Shown in pieces: positions 43,565 to 54,100 of a stretch of 64,000 bases of DNA. Within the stretch, counting starts at the first letter, position 1; every line of letters begins with the position of its first letter. A model generated the notes under the pieces. It had not been told where the DNA came from and did no database searches. It saw only the letters and a program-made list of their open reading frames with translations. Where the stretch lies: contig JAIOPE010000015.1 in NCBI GenBank assembly GCA_021414065.1, forward strand, positions 24,140 through 88,139. Direction: 5' to 3'. Source of the DNA: Planctomycetota bacterium. Its GTDB lineage: Bacteria > Planctomycetota > JAJSAM01 > JAJVHW01. Made by a program: the position numbers and the translations under genes.

Positions 43565-46423
43565 TTACGGAGCGTCGAGGTAGACGTAGCCTCCGTGTGC
43601 GCCGTAGCCGCAGTCGGCTCCGATCGCGGAGATCGTGATCGCGTGACCGCCACGACCCGAGAGGTCGATGGTCACGGGCTGCCACGGGACGTACTTCCAC
43701 GAGCCCCACGCGTCGGCGTTCTGCCAGGGGAACCCCGGCTCGTTCGAGTAGTGGTGGATCGTGTAGAGATCCTCGTCCGTGGTGGCGTCACGCACCTTGA
43801 TGTCGAAGTACGGCTGGTTCGGCGGATCGTGCTGCGGGTCCTCCAGGACGGCCGCCCACGCGAACTTGAGCACGGTCCCCGCCGTCGGCACGTTCAGCGA
43901 CCGTGTCGCGGACGAGATGTAGGAGTCGGACCAGCGATCCTCGATCCGGAGCGCGTAGTTGCCGTGGAAGACCATCGGCAGCGCGGTCGCGATCGGGTCG
44001 AAGCCCTCCGCCACGATCTCCGAGTGGCCCGGCACCACCGACCCAGGAGTCGCGTCGTACCAGGTGTGTGTCTCGACCGTCCAGTCGGACATGTCGCCCA
44101 TCTCGAAACCGAGGTTGCGCAGCGACTCGACCTGCACGGACCAGAATGCCCGCGAGGTCGTTCCGCCCACGGTGACGTCGAGCGTCACGACGTGGAAGCC
44201 CGCGACGTGGAACGTGTAACCGACCGGCTGACTCGACCCGCCGTTGTCGATCACGTCGGCCGGCTCGCCGGGGGCGTCGTAGAACGTCCACACGTACTGC
44301 GGAGCGGACGGCGGTTGCGCGCTGAACGTCGTCGGCGCCGGATCGAACGACGCAGCGTCGCCGACGGCCGGGACCGTCGGGAGCCAGGTGAAGTCCGGCT
44401 GGAACGTGAAGGGAGCGGCGCAGTCCGGCACGACGACGAGGTTGTCGCGCTTCACGCAGAACTCGAGCTGCTCCTCACCGGCGACGCGCAGGGCGTCGAT
44501 CAGGAACGGCATGGAGTCGTTGAGATTCCCGGTGACGAAGTAGCCGCCGAGGAAGCGGCCGGCGCCGTGGAGGAACGCAGACGGTGCGAAACCGTTCGGG
44601 TTCCACTGCCAGAGGGCGTGCGCGATCTCACGCCAGTTCCGGCTGTTGTTCTGCGCCAGGAACTGCTGCAGCGCGACCACCATCTGCTGCGGCGTTCCGG
44701 ACCACTGGATGTCGGCCAGCTCCGTCACGAACGCCTGCTCCGCCGGGCTCAGATTCGGACCCGTGAAGCGGTTGACGAGGAGCTCAGTGAGATCGGCCGG
44801 CGTGAAGCGGGTCGGGGTCGTCATGTTGAAGATGTGGAGCACGGCGCAGAGGGCGTTCGCCGTATTCCCGAGGCCGCCCGGCGTGTTCAGGTCGAACGAG
44901 TCCGTGATCGCGTCGGCCGAGAACTCCGTGTCGCCCACGGTCACGTCCACGCCGAGCGCGAACGGGTCGGGCACGACCACCGGGTAGCCGTGAAGCTGCG
45001 CGTCGCGAGGACGGACGAGGTGCAGACGCCGCAGGCTGCGCGGACCGCGCTCCTCGACGCCGTAGAACACGTAGCGCGGGTTCACGAACACCGCGTGGCC
45101 GCTGTCGGAGCCGAAGACGTTGAACGTGGCCGGCTCCTCGAAGTCGCCCCACGGCGTCGAGAACAGCCGCTTCCCGGGGGCGCCCCAGTCGATCAGAGCG
45201 AGCGTCTCACGCGCGGCCTTGTCGCCCGCTCGGAAGACCTCCGGATACTTCGCCGGGTCCGACAGGGCCTGCGGATCCTCCGTGAGCGCCGCGCGGACGG
45301 CGGTCACGAGGAACGGGAACGAAGCCGCGCTGGGTGCTGCATCGAAGAACCGCTCGCGCTGCACGTCGTCGAGGCGCGCGACCCAGGGGTGCAGACCGAC
45401 GACCCCGAGAGCGATGCGATTCACGTCCACGGTCACCGGGAGCGCCGCGTCGGCCGGGCGCACCGCGAACGGCGCGAAGACCACGCCGTCGCCGTCGGAC
45501 AGGAAGTTGATCTGCGTGACGTCGGGGCGGACGCCGTCCATCGGCGAGCCGAGCGCACCGCTCGCGGCGGACGTCGTGATCCCCACGGTTCCAGCGGCCG
45601 GCGCGATGAGGAGCGTCGGGTCGAGCGTGTACGTGGCGGGAGCGACGACCGGCGCGTCGTCCGGTTGGAGCAGGCACTCGACCAGCGTCTTCGTGCTCGT
45701 GCCGACCGGCTGCGTCGGCGTGAGCTTGATCTTGGCGAACTGTTTGCGCGAGGTGAAGCCCGCGAGCTTGATCTTCCACGAGCCGGTGGACGGGGCGAGG
45801 AACTCCGTGACGACGAGGTTGCCTGCCTCGTCGTAGGTGATCCAGTTCGTCAGATCGATCTCGTTCCCGTTCGGGTCCACGGCGAACGCCTCCAGAACGT
45901 CGTCGAGACTCTTCACGGGCGACACCAGCGCGTCGAGCGACGCCCCTCGCAGCAGATCGATCGACGCGAACGCCGCGAACTCCTTGTTCGGCTTGACGCG
46001 CACGGTTCGGCCCTTGGCCGACTTCGGCAGGATCGCGTTCGTCAGGATCTCGAAGTCACCGACCAATGTCCCGGGCGCCTCGACGCGCAGTCGGTACTGG
46101 CCCGACGACTTCAGCGTGACGGTGCCGAACTTGCCCGGCTTGATCCGCCCTTTGGGGCCGACCATCTTGTCCCACGCGTCGAGGACCTCGGCGCGCGCGA
46201 CGGGGCCGCCGGTCACGGGAGTGACGGCCACGCGGACCTTCATCGCCTTCAGGCCGTCGAAGACGGCGTCGTCCACGTCTCCGACGAAGTCGATCGCGCC
46301 GTGGACGGTGTCGCCGGGCACGATCGTGCGATCGGGCAGATCTCCTGCCATCGAGGGGGCCGCTGGCGCGACGAGCGCGCCGGTGAGCCCCGCTGCCAAG
46401 ACGAACATGGGCGTTCGCCGCAT
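43565..46423 (-). CDS. Large secreted protein with PKD-like domain
   Basis: The 952-aa exported protein starts at ATG 46423, 7 nt after GGAGGAG, with signal peptide MRRTPMFVLAAGLTGALVAPAAPSMA. The N-terminal ~130 residues resemble a pre-peptidase C-terminal-like beta domain (VPGDTVHGAIDFVGDVDDAVFDG...GQYRLRVEAPG). A PKD-like Ig fold lies near ~690-770 (YVWTFYDAPG...YTFHVAGFHVVTLDV). The C-terminal ~200 residues look like a carbohydrate-binding jelly roll. No catalytic motif was seen. Minus-strand TAGAAT (46511-46506) is a -10 candidate. Confidence 0.75.
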   Translation of the reverse strand: MRRTPMFVLAAGLTGALVAPAAPSMAGDLPDRTIVPGDTVHGAIDFVGDVDDAVFDGLKAMKVRVAVTPVTGGPVARAEVLDAWDKMVGPKGRIKPGKFGTVTLKSSGQYRLRVEAPGTLVGDFEILTNAILPKSAKGRTVRVKPNKEFAAFASIDLLRGASLDALVSPVKSLDDVLEAFAVDPNGNEIDLTNWITYDEAGNLVVTEFLAPSTGSWKIKLAGFTSRKQFAKIKLTPTQPVGTSTKTLVECLLQPDDAPVVAPATYTLDPTLLIAPAAGTVGITTSAASGALGSPMDGVRPDVTQINFLSDGDGVVFAPFAVRPADAALPVTVDVNRIALGVVGLHPWVARLDDVQRERFFDAAPSAASFPFLVTAVRAALTEDPQALSDPAKYPEVFRAGDKAARETLALIDWGAPGKRLFSTPWGDFEEPATFNVFGSDSGHAVFVNPRYVFYGVEERGPRSLRRLHLVRPRDAQLHGYPVVVPDPFALGVDVTVGDTEFSADAITDSFDLNTPGGLGNTANALCAVLHIFNMTTPTRFTPADLTELLVNRFTGPNLSPAEQAFVTELADIQWSGTPQQMVVALQQFLAQNNSRNWREIAHALWQWNPNGFAPSAFLHGAGRFLGGYFVTGNLNDSMPFLIDALRVAGEEQLEFCVKRDNLVVVPDCAAPFTFQPDFTWLPTVPAVGDAASFDPAPTTFSAQPPSAPQYVWTFYDAPGEPADVIDNGGSSQPVGYTFHVAGFHVVTLDVTVGGTTSRAFWSVQVESLRNLGFEMGDMSDWTVETHTWYDATPGSVVPGHSEIVAEGFDPIATALPMVFHGNYALRIEDRWSDSYISSATRSLNVPTAGTVLKFAWAAVLEDPQHDPPNQPYFDIKVRDATTDEDLYTIHHYSNEPGFPWQNADAWGSWKYVPWQPVTIDLSGRGGHAITISAIGADCGYGAHGGYVYLDAP

Positions 46424-46694
46424 GGGATGCTCCTCCCCGCTGTGTCTGCGTGTCGGACGGCCGGGCGTGTACGCCGCGCCCGCGTCTCCAGGCACTGCAC
46501 CCCATATTCTACCTGCGTTTCAGAGGCGATGCCGGTTGTGCTCGGGATACGCATTGATATCCGTCGATGCGTGTAACGGGCGTCATCGGAGCGGCGGATC
46601 ACGAGTGCGGCGTGACCCTCGCACTTGCGCCGGAGATCGATGTTCCGGCAGCATGCGAAGCGTCGAGCGGGCTAGAGACCGGAGTCGGCGACCC

Positions 46695-46751
46695 GAGAAC
46701 GCAACCGGGGAACGAGAACGCAACCGGGGAACGGGGACGCAACCGGGGAAC
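46695..46751. repeat. Three tandem copies of a 19-bp repeat
   Basis: GAGAACGCAACCGGGGAAC occurs perfectly at 46695-46713 and 46714-46732, and a third copy, GGGGACGCAACCGGGGAAC (two mismatches), at 46733-46751. The copies are head-to-tail without spacers, downstream of nrdJ. Confidence 0.9.
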
Positions 46752-46788
46752 GTCGCAGGTCGCCGCGGCGCGCTCCGCCCTGGAATCG

Positions 46789-46820
46789 GCACGGCCCGGG
46801 GACGGATCCCCGGGCCGTGC
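46789..46820. terminator. Perfect 14-bp hairpin downstream of nrdJ
   Basis: GCACGGCCCGGGGA (46789-46802) pairs with TCCCCGGGCCGTGC (46807-46820) around loop CGGA, 19 nt beyond the nrdJ stop. There is no T-run on the minus strand, but it is a strong 3'-end structure. Confidence 0.7.
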
Positions 46821-46839
46821 AAGAGTCAGCGGGAGGCGG

Positions 46840-49800
46840 CTACGAGCAACCGCTCGTTCCGCCGCAGGAGTCGCACTTCAGGCAGGTCCCGTTGCGGACG
46901 AGCGTGAACTGCTGGCACGCGCCGCACGGGTCGCCCTCGTAGCCCTTCAGACGCGCCTCCTGAGCGCGCATGGCCTTCGGCATGGCAGTCGGTCCGGACG
47001 GCTTCGCAGCGCCGTTCGACGATGACTTCGACGTGCCGTTTGCGTTCGACGGCCCTCGTCCCGAAGCTGTCTTCGGCGCGACGACGACCGGCGGCGCAGA
47101 CACGGTTGCAGTCGCAGACGCCGCGGCCGCCGCCGGGGCCGAGAGTCCGGGACTCCGCAGGGCCGCGGCGGGCGCGATCACCGCGGACTGCGGCCGCCGG
47201 ATGAACTCCGGGTCAGCCGGCGCGATCCCCGCGGATCGCGCCGGACGAGGGTCCGCGTGGTCGTTGTCCGGCTCCTCGTGCTCTTCTTCGTGGTCGAACA
47301 GTGGGAGCGGGCTGGACTCGGCCGGCTGCACGGTGTCGTTGCGGAGGTCTTCCTCGTCCACCTGGGCGAGGTCGCGGCGGCCGAGGTAGTTGATCGCGAG
47401 ATCGCGGAACACGTAGTCGATGATCGACGTGACCATCTTGATCTTGCCGTGGCCGCGGACCATGCCGTTCGGCTCGAAGCGCGTGAACGTGAAAGCGTCC
47501 ACGAACTCCTCGAGCGGCACGCCGTGCTGGAGGCCCAGCGACACCGCGATCGCGAAGCAGTTCATCAAGCTCCGGAACGCAGCGCCTTCCTTCGACATGT
47601 CGAGGAACAGTTCGCCGAGTTCGCCGTCCTCGTACTCGCCGGTGCGGAGGTAGATCTTGTGGCCCGCGATGACGGCCTTCTGCGTGTACCCCTTGCGGCG
47701 GTCCGGCAGGCGGTGACGCTCGCGCAGGTAGCGCACGATGACCTTCTTCGCGGCCGTCTCGGCGAGCGCCTTGACCTGCTCGGTCTGCGTCGGGGCGGGC
47801 GCCGCGACAACGGGCTCCGCGCGCTGCGCGTCTGCAGCGGCCTCGCCGTCGTCGTCGGAGAACGCGTTGAGCGGCTGGCTCAGCTTGCTGCCGTCGCGGT
47901 AGAGCGCCACGGCCTTGAGCATGAGCTCCCAGCCCTGGCGATACGCGGCCTTCACGTCTTCGACCGACGCCTCGGTCGGCATGTTGATCGTCTTGCTGAT
48001 CGCGCCCGAGAGGAAGGGCTGGGCCGCGGCCATCATGTAGAGGTGCGCCTGGTAGCGGATGTACCGCTTGCCGCGGCGGCCGCAGCGGTTGGCGCAGTCG
48101 AACACGGGGAGGTGCTCGTCCTTCAGGTGGGGCGCGCCCTCGACGGTCATCGCGCCGCCGCAGTAGTCGTTGGCGCCGTCGATCTCTTCCTTCGAGAAGC
48201 CGATCGCGCGGAGCAGGTCGAACTTCGGCGCGGCCATCTGCTCGTCGGTCAGGTGCAGAACGTCGTGGCAGAACTCGTCGCCGAGCGTCCAGCGGTTGAA
48301 CACGAAGGAGATGTCGAACGCCTGCTCGATCTGCTTCTCGACCTTCACGATCGCGTCGGGCGTGAAGCCCTTGGCCGCGAGGGTCTCGTGGTTCACGCCG
48401 GGCGCGCCGCGGAGCGTCTTCGCGCCGAGCACGTAGCGGCCGATGTCGTCGATCTGCTGCTTCGTGTAGCCGAGCTTCGTGAGTGCCGGCGGCAGACTCT
48501 GGTTGATGATCTTGAAGTAGCCGCCGCCCGCGAGCTTCTTGTACTTCACGAGCGAGAAGTCGGGCTCGATGCCGGTCGTGTCGCAGTCCATGATGAGGCC
48601 GATCGTGCCCGTGGGCGCGATCACCGTGACCTGGGCGTTGCGGTAGCCGTGCTTCTCGCCGAGCTCGATGGCGCGGTCCCACGACTGGCGCGCCGCCTGG
48701 ACGAGCGCCGCCGGGCAGTGCCGGGCGGCGATGCCCTGCGGGCGGATCGTCAGGCCCTCGTAGTCGGACTTCGGCGCGTCGTAAGCGGCGCGGCGGTGGT
48801 TGCGCATCACGCGGAGCATCGCGTCGCGGTTCTTCGCGTAGCCCGGGAAGGGCCCGAGCTCAGCCGACATCTCGGCCGACGTCGCGTAGCTCTCACCACC
48901 GAGGATCGCCGTGAGCGCGCCGCAGATCGCGAGGCCCTCGGGGCTGTCGTAGGGGATGCCCTGGCGCATGAGGATCGTGCCGATGTTGGCGTAGCCGAGG
49001 CCGAGCGTGCGGAACTCGTAGCTCTTCTCGGCGATGGCGCGGCTCGGGAAGCTCGCCATGAGCACGCTGATCTCGAGCACGACCGTCCAGAGGCGGATCG
49101 CGTGCCGGTAGCCGTCCACGTCGAACGTGCCGTCGTCCTTCAGGAACTTGATCAGGTTGAGCGACGCCAGGTTGCAGGCCGTGTCGTCGAGGAACATGTA
49201 CTCGGAGCACGGGTTCGACGCGTTGATGCGGCCGTCGGCGGGGCAGGTGTGCCACTCGTTGATCGTGCTGTCGTACTGGAGACCCGGATCGGCGCAGGCC
49301 CACGCGGCGTACGCGACGCGGTCCCAGAGTTCCTTTGCGGGGAGCGTGTGGTGGACCTTGCCGTCGGTGCGGCGCGTGAGCGCCCAGTCGGCGCCGCGGT
49401 CGAGCGCCTCGAAGAACGAGTTCGGCACGCGCACGGAGTTGTTCGAGTTCTGGCCGGAAACCGTGTGGTAGGCCTCGCCCGTCCACTCGGCGTCGTACTC
49501 GTCGAACTTCACGCCGGAGACACCCTGCTCGGCCAACTGGAGCACGCGGCGGATGGCGCCGTCGGGCACGAAGCCTGCGCGCGCGTCGCGGACGGCCTGG
49601 CGCAGCTTCGGGTTCTTCGCCGGGTCGGCGACGCGGCCCGCGTCGGTCGTGCAGGCGGCGAGCACGGCGTTCAGCCGGCGATTCATCGCGCGGGAGCCGG
49701 CGACGAGCGCCGCGACCTTTTCCTCTTCGTGGACCTTCCACGACACGAACCGCTCGATGTCGGGGTGATCGAGGTCGAGGCAGACCATCTTGGCCGCGCG

Positions 49801-50577
49801 ACGCGTGGTGCCGCCGGACTTGATCGCCCCCGCGGCGCGGTCGCCGATCTTCAGGAACGACATCAGGCCCGACGACTTCCCGCCGCCCGAGAGCGGTTCG
49901 TTCTCGCCGCGGAGGTGGGAGAAGTTCGTGCCCGTGCCGGACCCGTACTTGAAGAGGCGCGCCTCGCGCGTCCAGAGGTCCATGATGCCGCCGTCGCCGA
50001 CGAGGTCGTCCTTCACCGACTGGATGAAGCACGCGTGGGGCTGCGGGCGCTCGTAGGCCGACGCCGCGAGCTTGGTCTCGCCGGTGGCGGGATCCACGTA
50101 CGTGTGCCCCTGCGCCGGACCGGTGATGCCGTAGGCGTAGTTCAGGCCGGTGTTGAACCACTGGGGCGAGTTCGGCGCGCAGACCTGCGCGGCGAGCATC
50201 CAGCAAAGCTCGTCGTAGAACGTGTGCGCGTCGTCTTGGGAGTCGAAGTAGCCGTGCCTCGCACCCCAGTGCATCCAGCATCCGGCGAGGCGGTGGAAGA
50301 CCTCGCGGGCGTCGTGCTCACCGCCGAACGCCTGCTTGCCGGACGGATCCAGCTTCGGCGTTCCGTCGGCCTGCTTGAGCGGCACTCCGGCGCGCCGGAA
50401 GTACTTCTGGGCCAGGATGTCCACCGCGACCTGGGACCAGCCCGCGGGGACGTCGATCCCCTCGAGCTTGAAGACCGTGGAGCCGTCGGGATTGCGGATC
50501 TCCGAGGTGCGCTTGGCGAACTCGATGCTCTGGTAGGGGCTCGCGCCCGCTGTGGTGAACCTACGTGCGATCTTCAC
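46840..50577 (-). CDS. nrdJ: Adenosylcobalamin-dependent (class II) ribonucleotide reductase
   Basis: The 1,245-aa enzyme is the long NrdJ form. It reduces ribonucleotides using a radical from adenosylcobalamin, independent of oxygen. Visible motifs include the first active-site Cys ([12 protein letters not shown]), [12 protein letters not shown], the radical Cys loop [21 protein letters not shown] and a C-terminal zinc-ribbon or redox-tail Cys cluster (CGACQQF...CLKCDSCGG). A low-complexity Ala/Ser linker (~1,140-1,210) connects them. ATG 50577 has no nearby -10, and an unusually long leader lies upstream. The PduO-type gene supplies its cofactor. Confidence 0.95.
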   Translation of the reverse strand: MKIARRFTTAGASPYQSIEFAKRTSEIRNPDGSTVFKLEGIDVPAGWSQVAVDILAQKYFRRAGVPLKQADGTPKLDPSGKQAFGGEHDAREVFHRLAGCWMHWGARHGYFDSQDDAHTFYDELCWMLAAQVCAPNSPQWFNTGLNYAYGITGPAQGHTYVDPATGETKLAASAYERPQPHACFIQSVKDDLVGDGGIMDLWTREARLFKYGSGTGTNFSHLRGENEPLSGGGKSSGLMSFLKIGDRAAGAIKSGGTTRRAAKMVCLDLDHPDIERFVSWKVHEEEKVAALVAGSRAMNRRLNAVLAACTTDAGRVADPAKNPKLRQAVRDARAGFVPDGAIRRVLQLAEQGVSGVKFDEYDAEWTGEAYHTVSGQNSNNSVRVPNSFFEALDRGADWALTRRTDGKVHHTLPAKELWDRVAYAAWACADPGLQYDSTINEWHTCPADGRINASNPCSEYMFLDDTACNLASLNLIKFLKDDGTFDVDGYRHAIRLWTVVLEISVLMASFPSRAIAEKSYEFRTLGLGYANIGTILMRQGIPYDSPEGLAICGALTAILGGESYATSAEMSAELGPFPGYAKNRDAMLRVMRNHRRAAYDAPKSDYEGLTIRPQGIAARHCPAALVQAARQSWDRAIELGEKHGYRNAQVTVIAPTGTIGLIMDCDTTGIEPDFSLVKYKKLAGGGYFKIINQSLPPALTKLGYTKQQIDDIGRYVLGAKTLRGAPGVNHETLAAKGFTPDAIVKVEKQIEQAFDISFVFNRWTLGDEFCHDVLHLTDEQMAAPKFDLLRAIGFSKEEIDGANDYCGGAMTVEGAPHLKDEHLPVFDCANRCGRRGKRYIRYQAHLYMMAAAQPFLSGAISKTINMPTEASVEDVKAAYRQGWELMLKAVALYRDGSKLSQPLNAFSDDDGEAAADAQRAEPVVAAPAPTQTEQVKALAETAAKKVIVRYLRERHRLPDRRKGYTQKAVIAGHKIYLRTGEYEDGELGELFLDMSKEGAAFRSLMNCFAIAVSLGLQHGVPLEEFVDAFTFTRFEPNGMVRGHGKIKMVTSIIDYVFRDLAINYLGRRDLAQVDEEDLRNDTVQPAESSPLPLFDHEEEHEEPDNDHADPRPARSAGIAPADPEFIRRPQSAVIAPAAALRSPGLSAPAAAAASATATVSAPPVVVAPKTASGRGPSNANGTSKSSSNGAAKPSGPTAMPKAMRAQEARLKGYEGDPCGACQQFTLVRNGTCLKCDSCGGTSGCS

Positions 50578-51010
50578 GACGCTCTCCGTTCCGGGCGACG
50601 GAGGGGCCCAACCGGCTCCCCCCTCTCCCGCTTACCTCAGGCCCCGGCGGCCGATCTCGTGGCCGACGCGGGCGGACTCCGGTTCTCTCTCGCAGTTCCC
50701 TGCCGGTTGCCCGGGCAGGTCCAAGTCTCTTGGCTCGTTCGCAACGGTCCGCGTCGTTCACCGCTCGGTTCCGTCTCCGGTCGGTTCCGTCTCCGGTCGT
50801 CTCCGGTCGTCGAACAAAGCAGCGGACCGTTCGAAGGTCCACTTCGCGGATCGATCTGGGGACCATTCTGCCGAGGGGCGGGGACAGACTCGGGGCGGCG
50901 CGCCGTGACGACGGACGCCACCGGCGTCCGAACCGATCGTTGCGTCGCTCCGCCCCGCCCCCTCGCCCCACCCGCAGCGGCGCGGATGGGGGGAGGGGGC
51001 GGCAACTATA
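50578..51010 (-). promoter_or_regulatory. Probable long 5' leader of nrdJ
   Basis: No gene is seen in the 534-nt gap 50578-51111. Minus-strand TATAGT (51010-51005), identical to the boxR box, is the best -10, which would give a leader of about 420 nt. The leader contains 16-bp tandem repeats (50765-50806). The class B12 riboswitch signature was sought and not found (only a weak GCCACTAGG at the promoter end). A structured regulatory leader remains possible. Confidence 0.45.
50765..50806. repeat. 16-bp tandem repeat in the nrdJ leader
   Basis: TCGGTTCCGTCTCCGG is repeated perfectly at 50765-50780 and 50781-50796, followed by a partial copy TCGTCTCCGG (50797-50806). Confidence 0.9.
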
Positions 51011-51111
51011 CCTAGTGGCTCAACCGAGCGCTAGCCCCTAGATGCAGTGTTTTTTCGGTCGCAGCTCCGGAGGCGGCGTCGCAGCGGGAGCGCGGGTCCA
51101 CCCCGGACCAT

Positions 51112-54100
51112 TCACGGGCGTTCGCGCTGCACGTCCTGCCCCACTCCGGCAACTCCGGCAAGTCGCGGCCGTCCGTGGCGCGCGGGTTGCCGCGGGGGAC
51201 GATCAGCGCAGCTTGGCGAGCGCGGCGCGCGAGGCGGCTGCACCAGAACACGACGCGCGATGAGCACGCGGGCGGAGCCGGGAGCGTCGTTCGCGGCGAG
51301 TTCCGCCAGTGCCGCACCCCACGGGTGCAATCCGATCGCGTCGGCTTCCGTCGGCGACTTCGCGAGCAGATCCGCAAAGGCGGCGAGCGCTTTCTCCCTC
51401 GTGCCTGCCACCCGGAGCGCGATCTCCGCCGCCGCCGCGCGGATGCGAGGCGGGGCCTGGCGTGCGGTCCACCGGTCGAGCACTGACGCCGCACGCGTGA
51501 CGTCGCCCGAGCGCGCGAGCGCCGCGGCGCGGACGAACGCGGTGTCGGGCTCCGGCGCGCTCATCTCGTCTGCCGTGGCGATGTCCGCCGACGAGTCCTC
51601 GGCGCGCCCGGCGAGTCCGCGCAGGAACGCCCGCACGACCCAACCGCCGGCGATGTCGGGACGGCTCTCGACCACTGCCGTGGCGAGCGCGTCGGCTCCA
51701 TCCGGCGCCGGCGCGGCGCCCGCCGCCGCGCAGAGGGCGAGGACGAGTCGGCTTCCCGTGCCGCCGGGCTCCCGCGATTCGGCCGCACACAGCGCCAGCG
51801 CCTCCGAGGTGAGCGCCGCACGTCGCAGACCTAGAGCGGGGCCGCCGGCGGAGTCTGGACCGGCGGCCAGCGAGGACACTTCTTCGAGGGCGGCGAGCGT
51901 GGAGAGCAGTTCCCCTGCCTCGGCGCTCGTTGTCGCCAGTCGTGTCAGCGCCAGACTCAGGATGCATCGCCCGGGGATCGACGTGGGCCGCAGGCGGCGC
52001 ACGATGCGCGCCTCGGCCGCCGCCTCCGCCAGGCGCTGCGAGTCGAGGAGAGCCCTGGCGAGGAGCAGGTGGAGGTGCGCTCGATCCGGATCCGCCGCCA
52101 GAACCTGCCGCGCGTCGTCCATGCCGGAGTCGGCGTTGCCGCTCGCGATGGCGAACGCGCCGCGGAGCGCGATGGCCGTGGCCGCGCCGTCGCGTCTCGC
52201 GCTGACGGCCACGAGGCGAGCCGCGGCCGCGGATCGGTTCTCCGGCGTGGACGACGCGCCGCGAGCGAGTCGTGCGAGGCCGCTGCGCACCTGCAGGGAA
52301 GCGTCGCCCGGCGACGTGAGCACCGCCGCGTCCCACACTTCGGCGGCGTCGTCGAATCGGTCCGCGTCTTCGAGACACGCGGCCACCTTCGCGAGCGAGT
52401 CCGGCACCTCTCCGGCGGCCAGCCGGGCGCGGCGGAGCGCCGCTTCGGCTTCCGCCGCGCGTCCGGCGATCGCCATCGCCCGGGCCGCGTCGAGGAGGCG
52501 GTCGAGATCCGCCCCGGCCGGGGCCAGTTCCTCCATCGACGGCGCGTTGCCCGAGAGCGCTGCTGCCGTGAGGCGCAGGTCGGCCAGCGAACGGACCGCG
52601 CCCACGGCCGACGGAGCCGCGTCGATCGCCGCCATGGCGGCTGCCGGCCGTCCGCTCTCGACGAGCGCGTGTGCGAGGTACTCCAGCGCTGTGGCGTCGT
52701 CCGGGTGCTGGGAGAGCACCGCTGCTGCGGCGTCCAACGCCACGGACCACTGCCCGTGACGCAGCGCCTCTCGCATGAGGGTGTTGACATCGGTTCGCTG
52801 TGGGTCCGCCGCCGCGGACGCCGCGATCGACTCGGGACGCTCGTTGCCCAGTCCGGTGAACGCCCGCACGATCCGCAACTCCCGCACCGCCGGATCGTCG
52901 GGGTAGATCGCGAAGAGGCGCGCGAACCGCGCCGTGGCCTCGTTGTCGTGTCCGGTGAGCGCGTCCCACTGTGTCCGCCAGTAGAGGAGCGACCGGTCGT
53001 CCGGATCCAGCGCGGCCAGCGCGTCCATCTGCTCCAGTGCGGTGCGCGTCGCGGCGTCGGCATTGAACCGCGCCCGCCGTCGTTGCAGTGCCGCGGGCAT
53101 CGCGCTGTCGAGCATCCGCCGCCGCGGTCGCGGATCGATCGGCGCGGCCGCCTGCCACTCTTCGAGGCGACGTTGCACGTCGCGCGAATCGTCCGACGCG
53201 ATCGCGGCGTCGGCGGCCGCTTCGAGCGAGTCCGGCGTGTCGGCTGCGCCCGCGGACCGAGCAGCCGAGATTGCTCCCATCGCGTCCAGTGGACGGTTCG
53301 CGTCGAGACGGATTCGAGCGACCGCTACGGCGGCGCCGACGTTGCCGGGGTCCGTCTGGAGGACGGAACTCAGCTCGTCGAGAGCCTGCGATTCGCGGCC
53401 GCAGTCGCGGAGCGTGCGGGCGCGGTCCACGCGGAGTTCCGTCGAGGTCGCGCCCGTCGGGGGACCGCCGAGCGCATCGATGGCGGCCGCCGTGTGCCCC
53501 GCAGCGAGCAACGCACGGGCGACGTCGATCCGTACCCGCGGGTCGTCGGGAGCTGCCCGGACGAGGGCTGCGGCGGACGTTTCGATGGTGTCCAGGTCGG
53601 GCGAGGGTCGGACCGCGAGCGCCCGGGCCGCCGCGCGCGCGGCCGCGATCGCCGCCGGGCCGCGCGTCCCGAGCAGCGGTGCCGCGTTGCGCGCGACCGC
53701 ATCGCACAGATCGATGGTCCGGCGGCGGTGCTCGGCGGCGCCGGGCCAGTCCGCGGCCGCGAGCAGAGCGTGTACGGCGGCGGCGTCGGCGCACACCGAG
53801 ACGTCGTCGGAGTTCTCCGTCATCGCCGCGTCGAACGCGGCGGCCGCCTCGACGCGGTGGCCGAGGCGGGCGAGCGCTTCGGCCACGACCGAAGCCGCGC
53901 CGGGCCCCTGCGCTGCGCGTGCCTCCGACAGCGCGGCGAGCGTCTCCCCTCTCGCCATCAGTTGGTTCGCCACCACGAGTTGCAGACCGGGGAGGTTCGG
54001 GTTGCTCGCCAGCGCGCGCCTCGCCTCTGCGAGACCGGCGTCCGTCTCTCCGAGCGCGAAGTGCGCTCTCGCGAGGAGGGCGTGGGCCTCCGCGTCGCCC

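Larger units (their letters stand above)
46424..46839. other. Intergenic region between secreted-protein promoter and nrdJ 3' end
   Basis: This 416-nt gap holds a -10-like TAGAAT on the minus strand (46511-46506) for the secreted protein, a 19-bp tandem repeat (46695-46751) and a hairpin (46789-46820). An ORF-track entry (46567-47025 +) reads through the repeats and is considered spurious. No RNA gene was recognised. Confidence 0.6.

Noticed and set aside
43199-46576. 1,125-aa ORF antisense to the secreted protein
   Set aside because: Shadow frame; the minus strand has a signal peptide, Shine-Dalgarno and recognisable domains.
46567-47025. 152-aa plus-strand ORF after the secreted-protein promoter
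   Set aside because: It translates the tandem repeats and the nrdJ hairpin and has no domain or Shine-Dalgarno.
47257-51015. 1,252-aa ORF antisense to nrdJ
   Set aside because: Mirror of a highly conserved enzyme gene; low-complexity Val/Arg/Ala content typical of high-GC shadow frames.
50578-51044. Cobalamin riboswitch upstream of nrdJ
   Set aside because: Only GCCACTAGG resembles the B12 box, and it lies at the promoter end without the other conserved elements.
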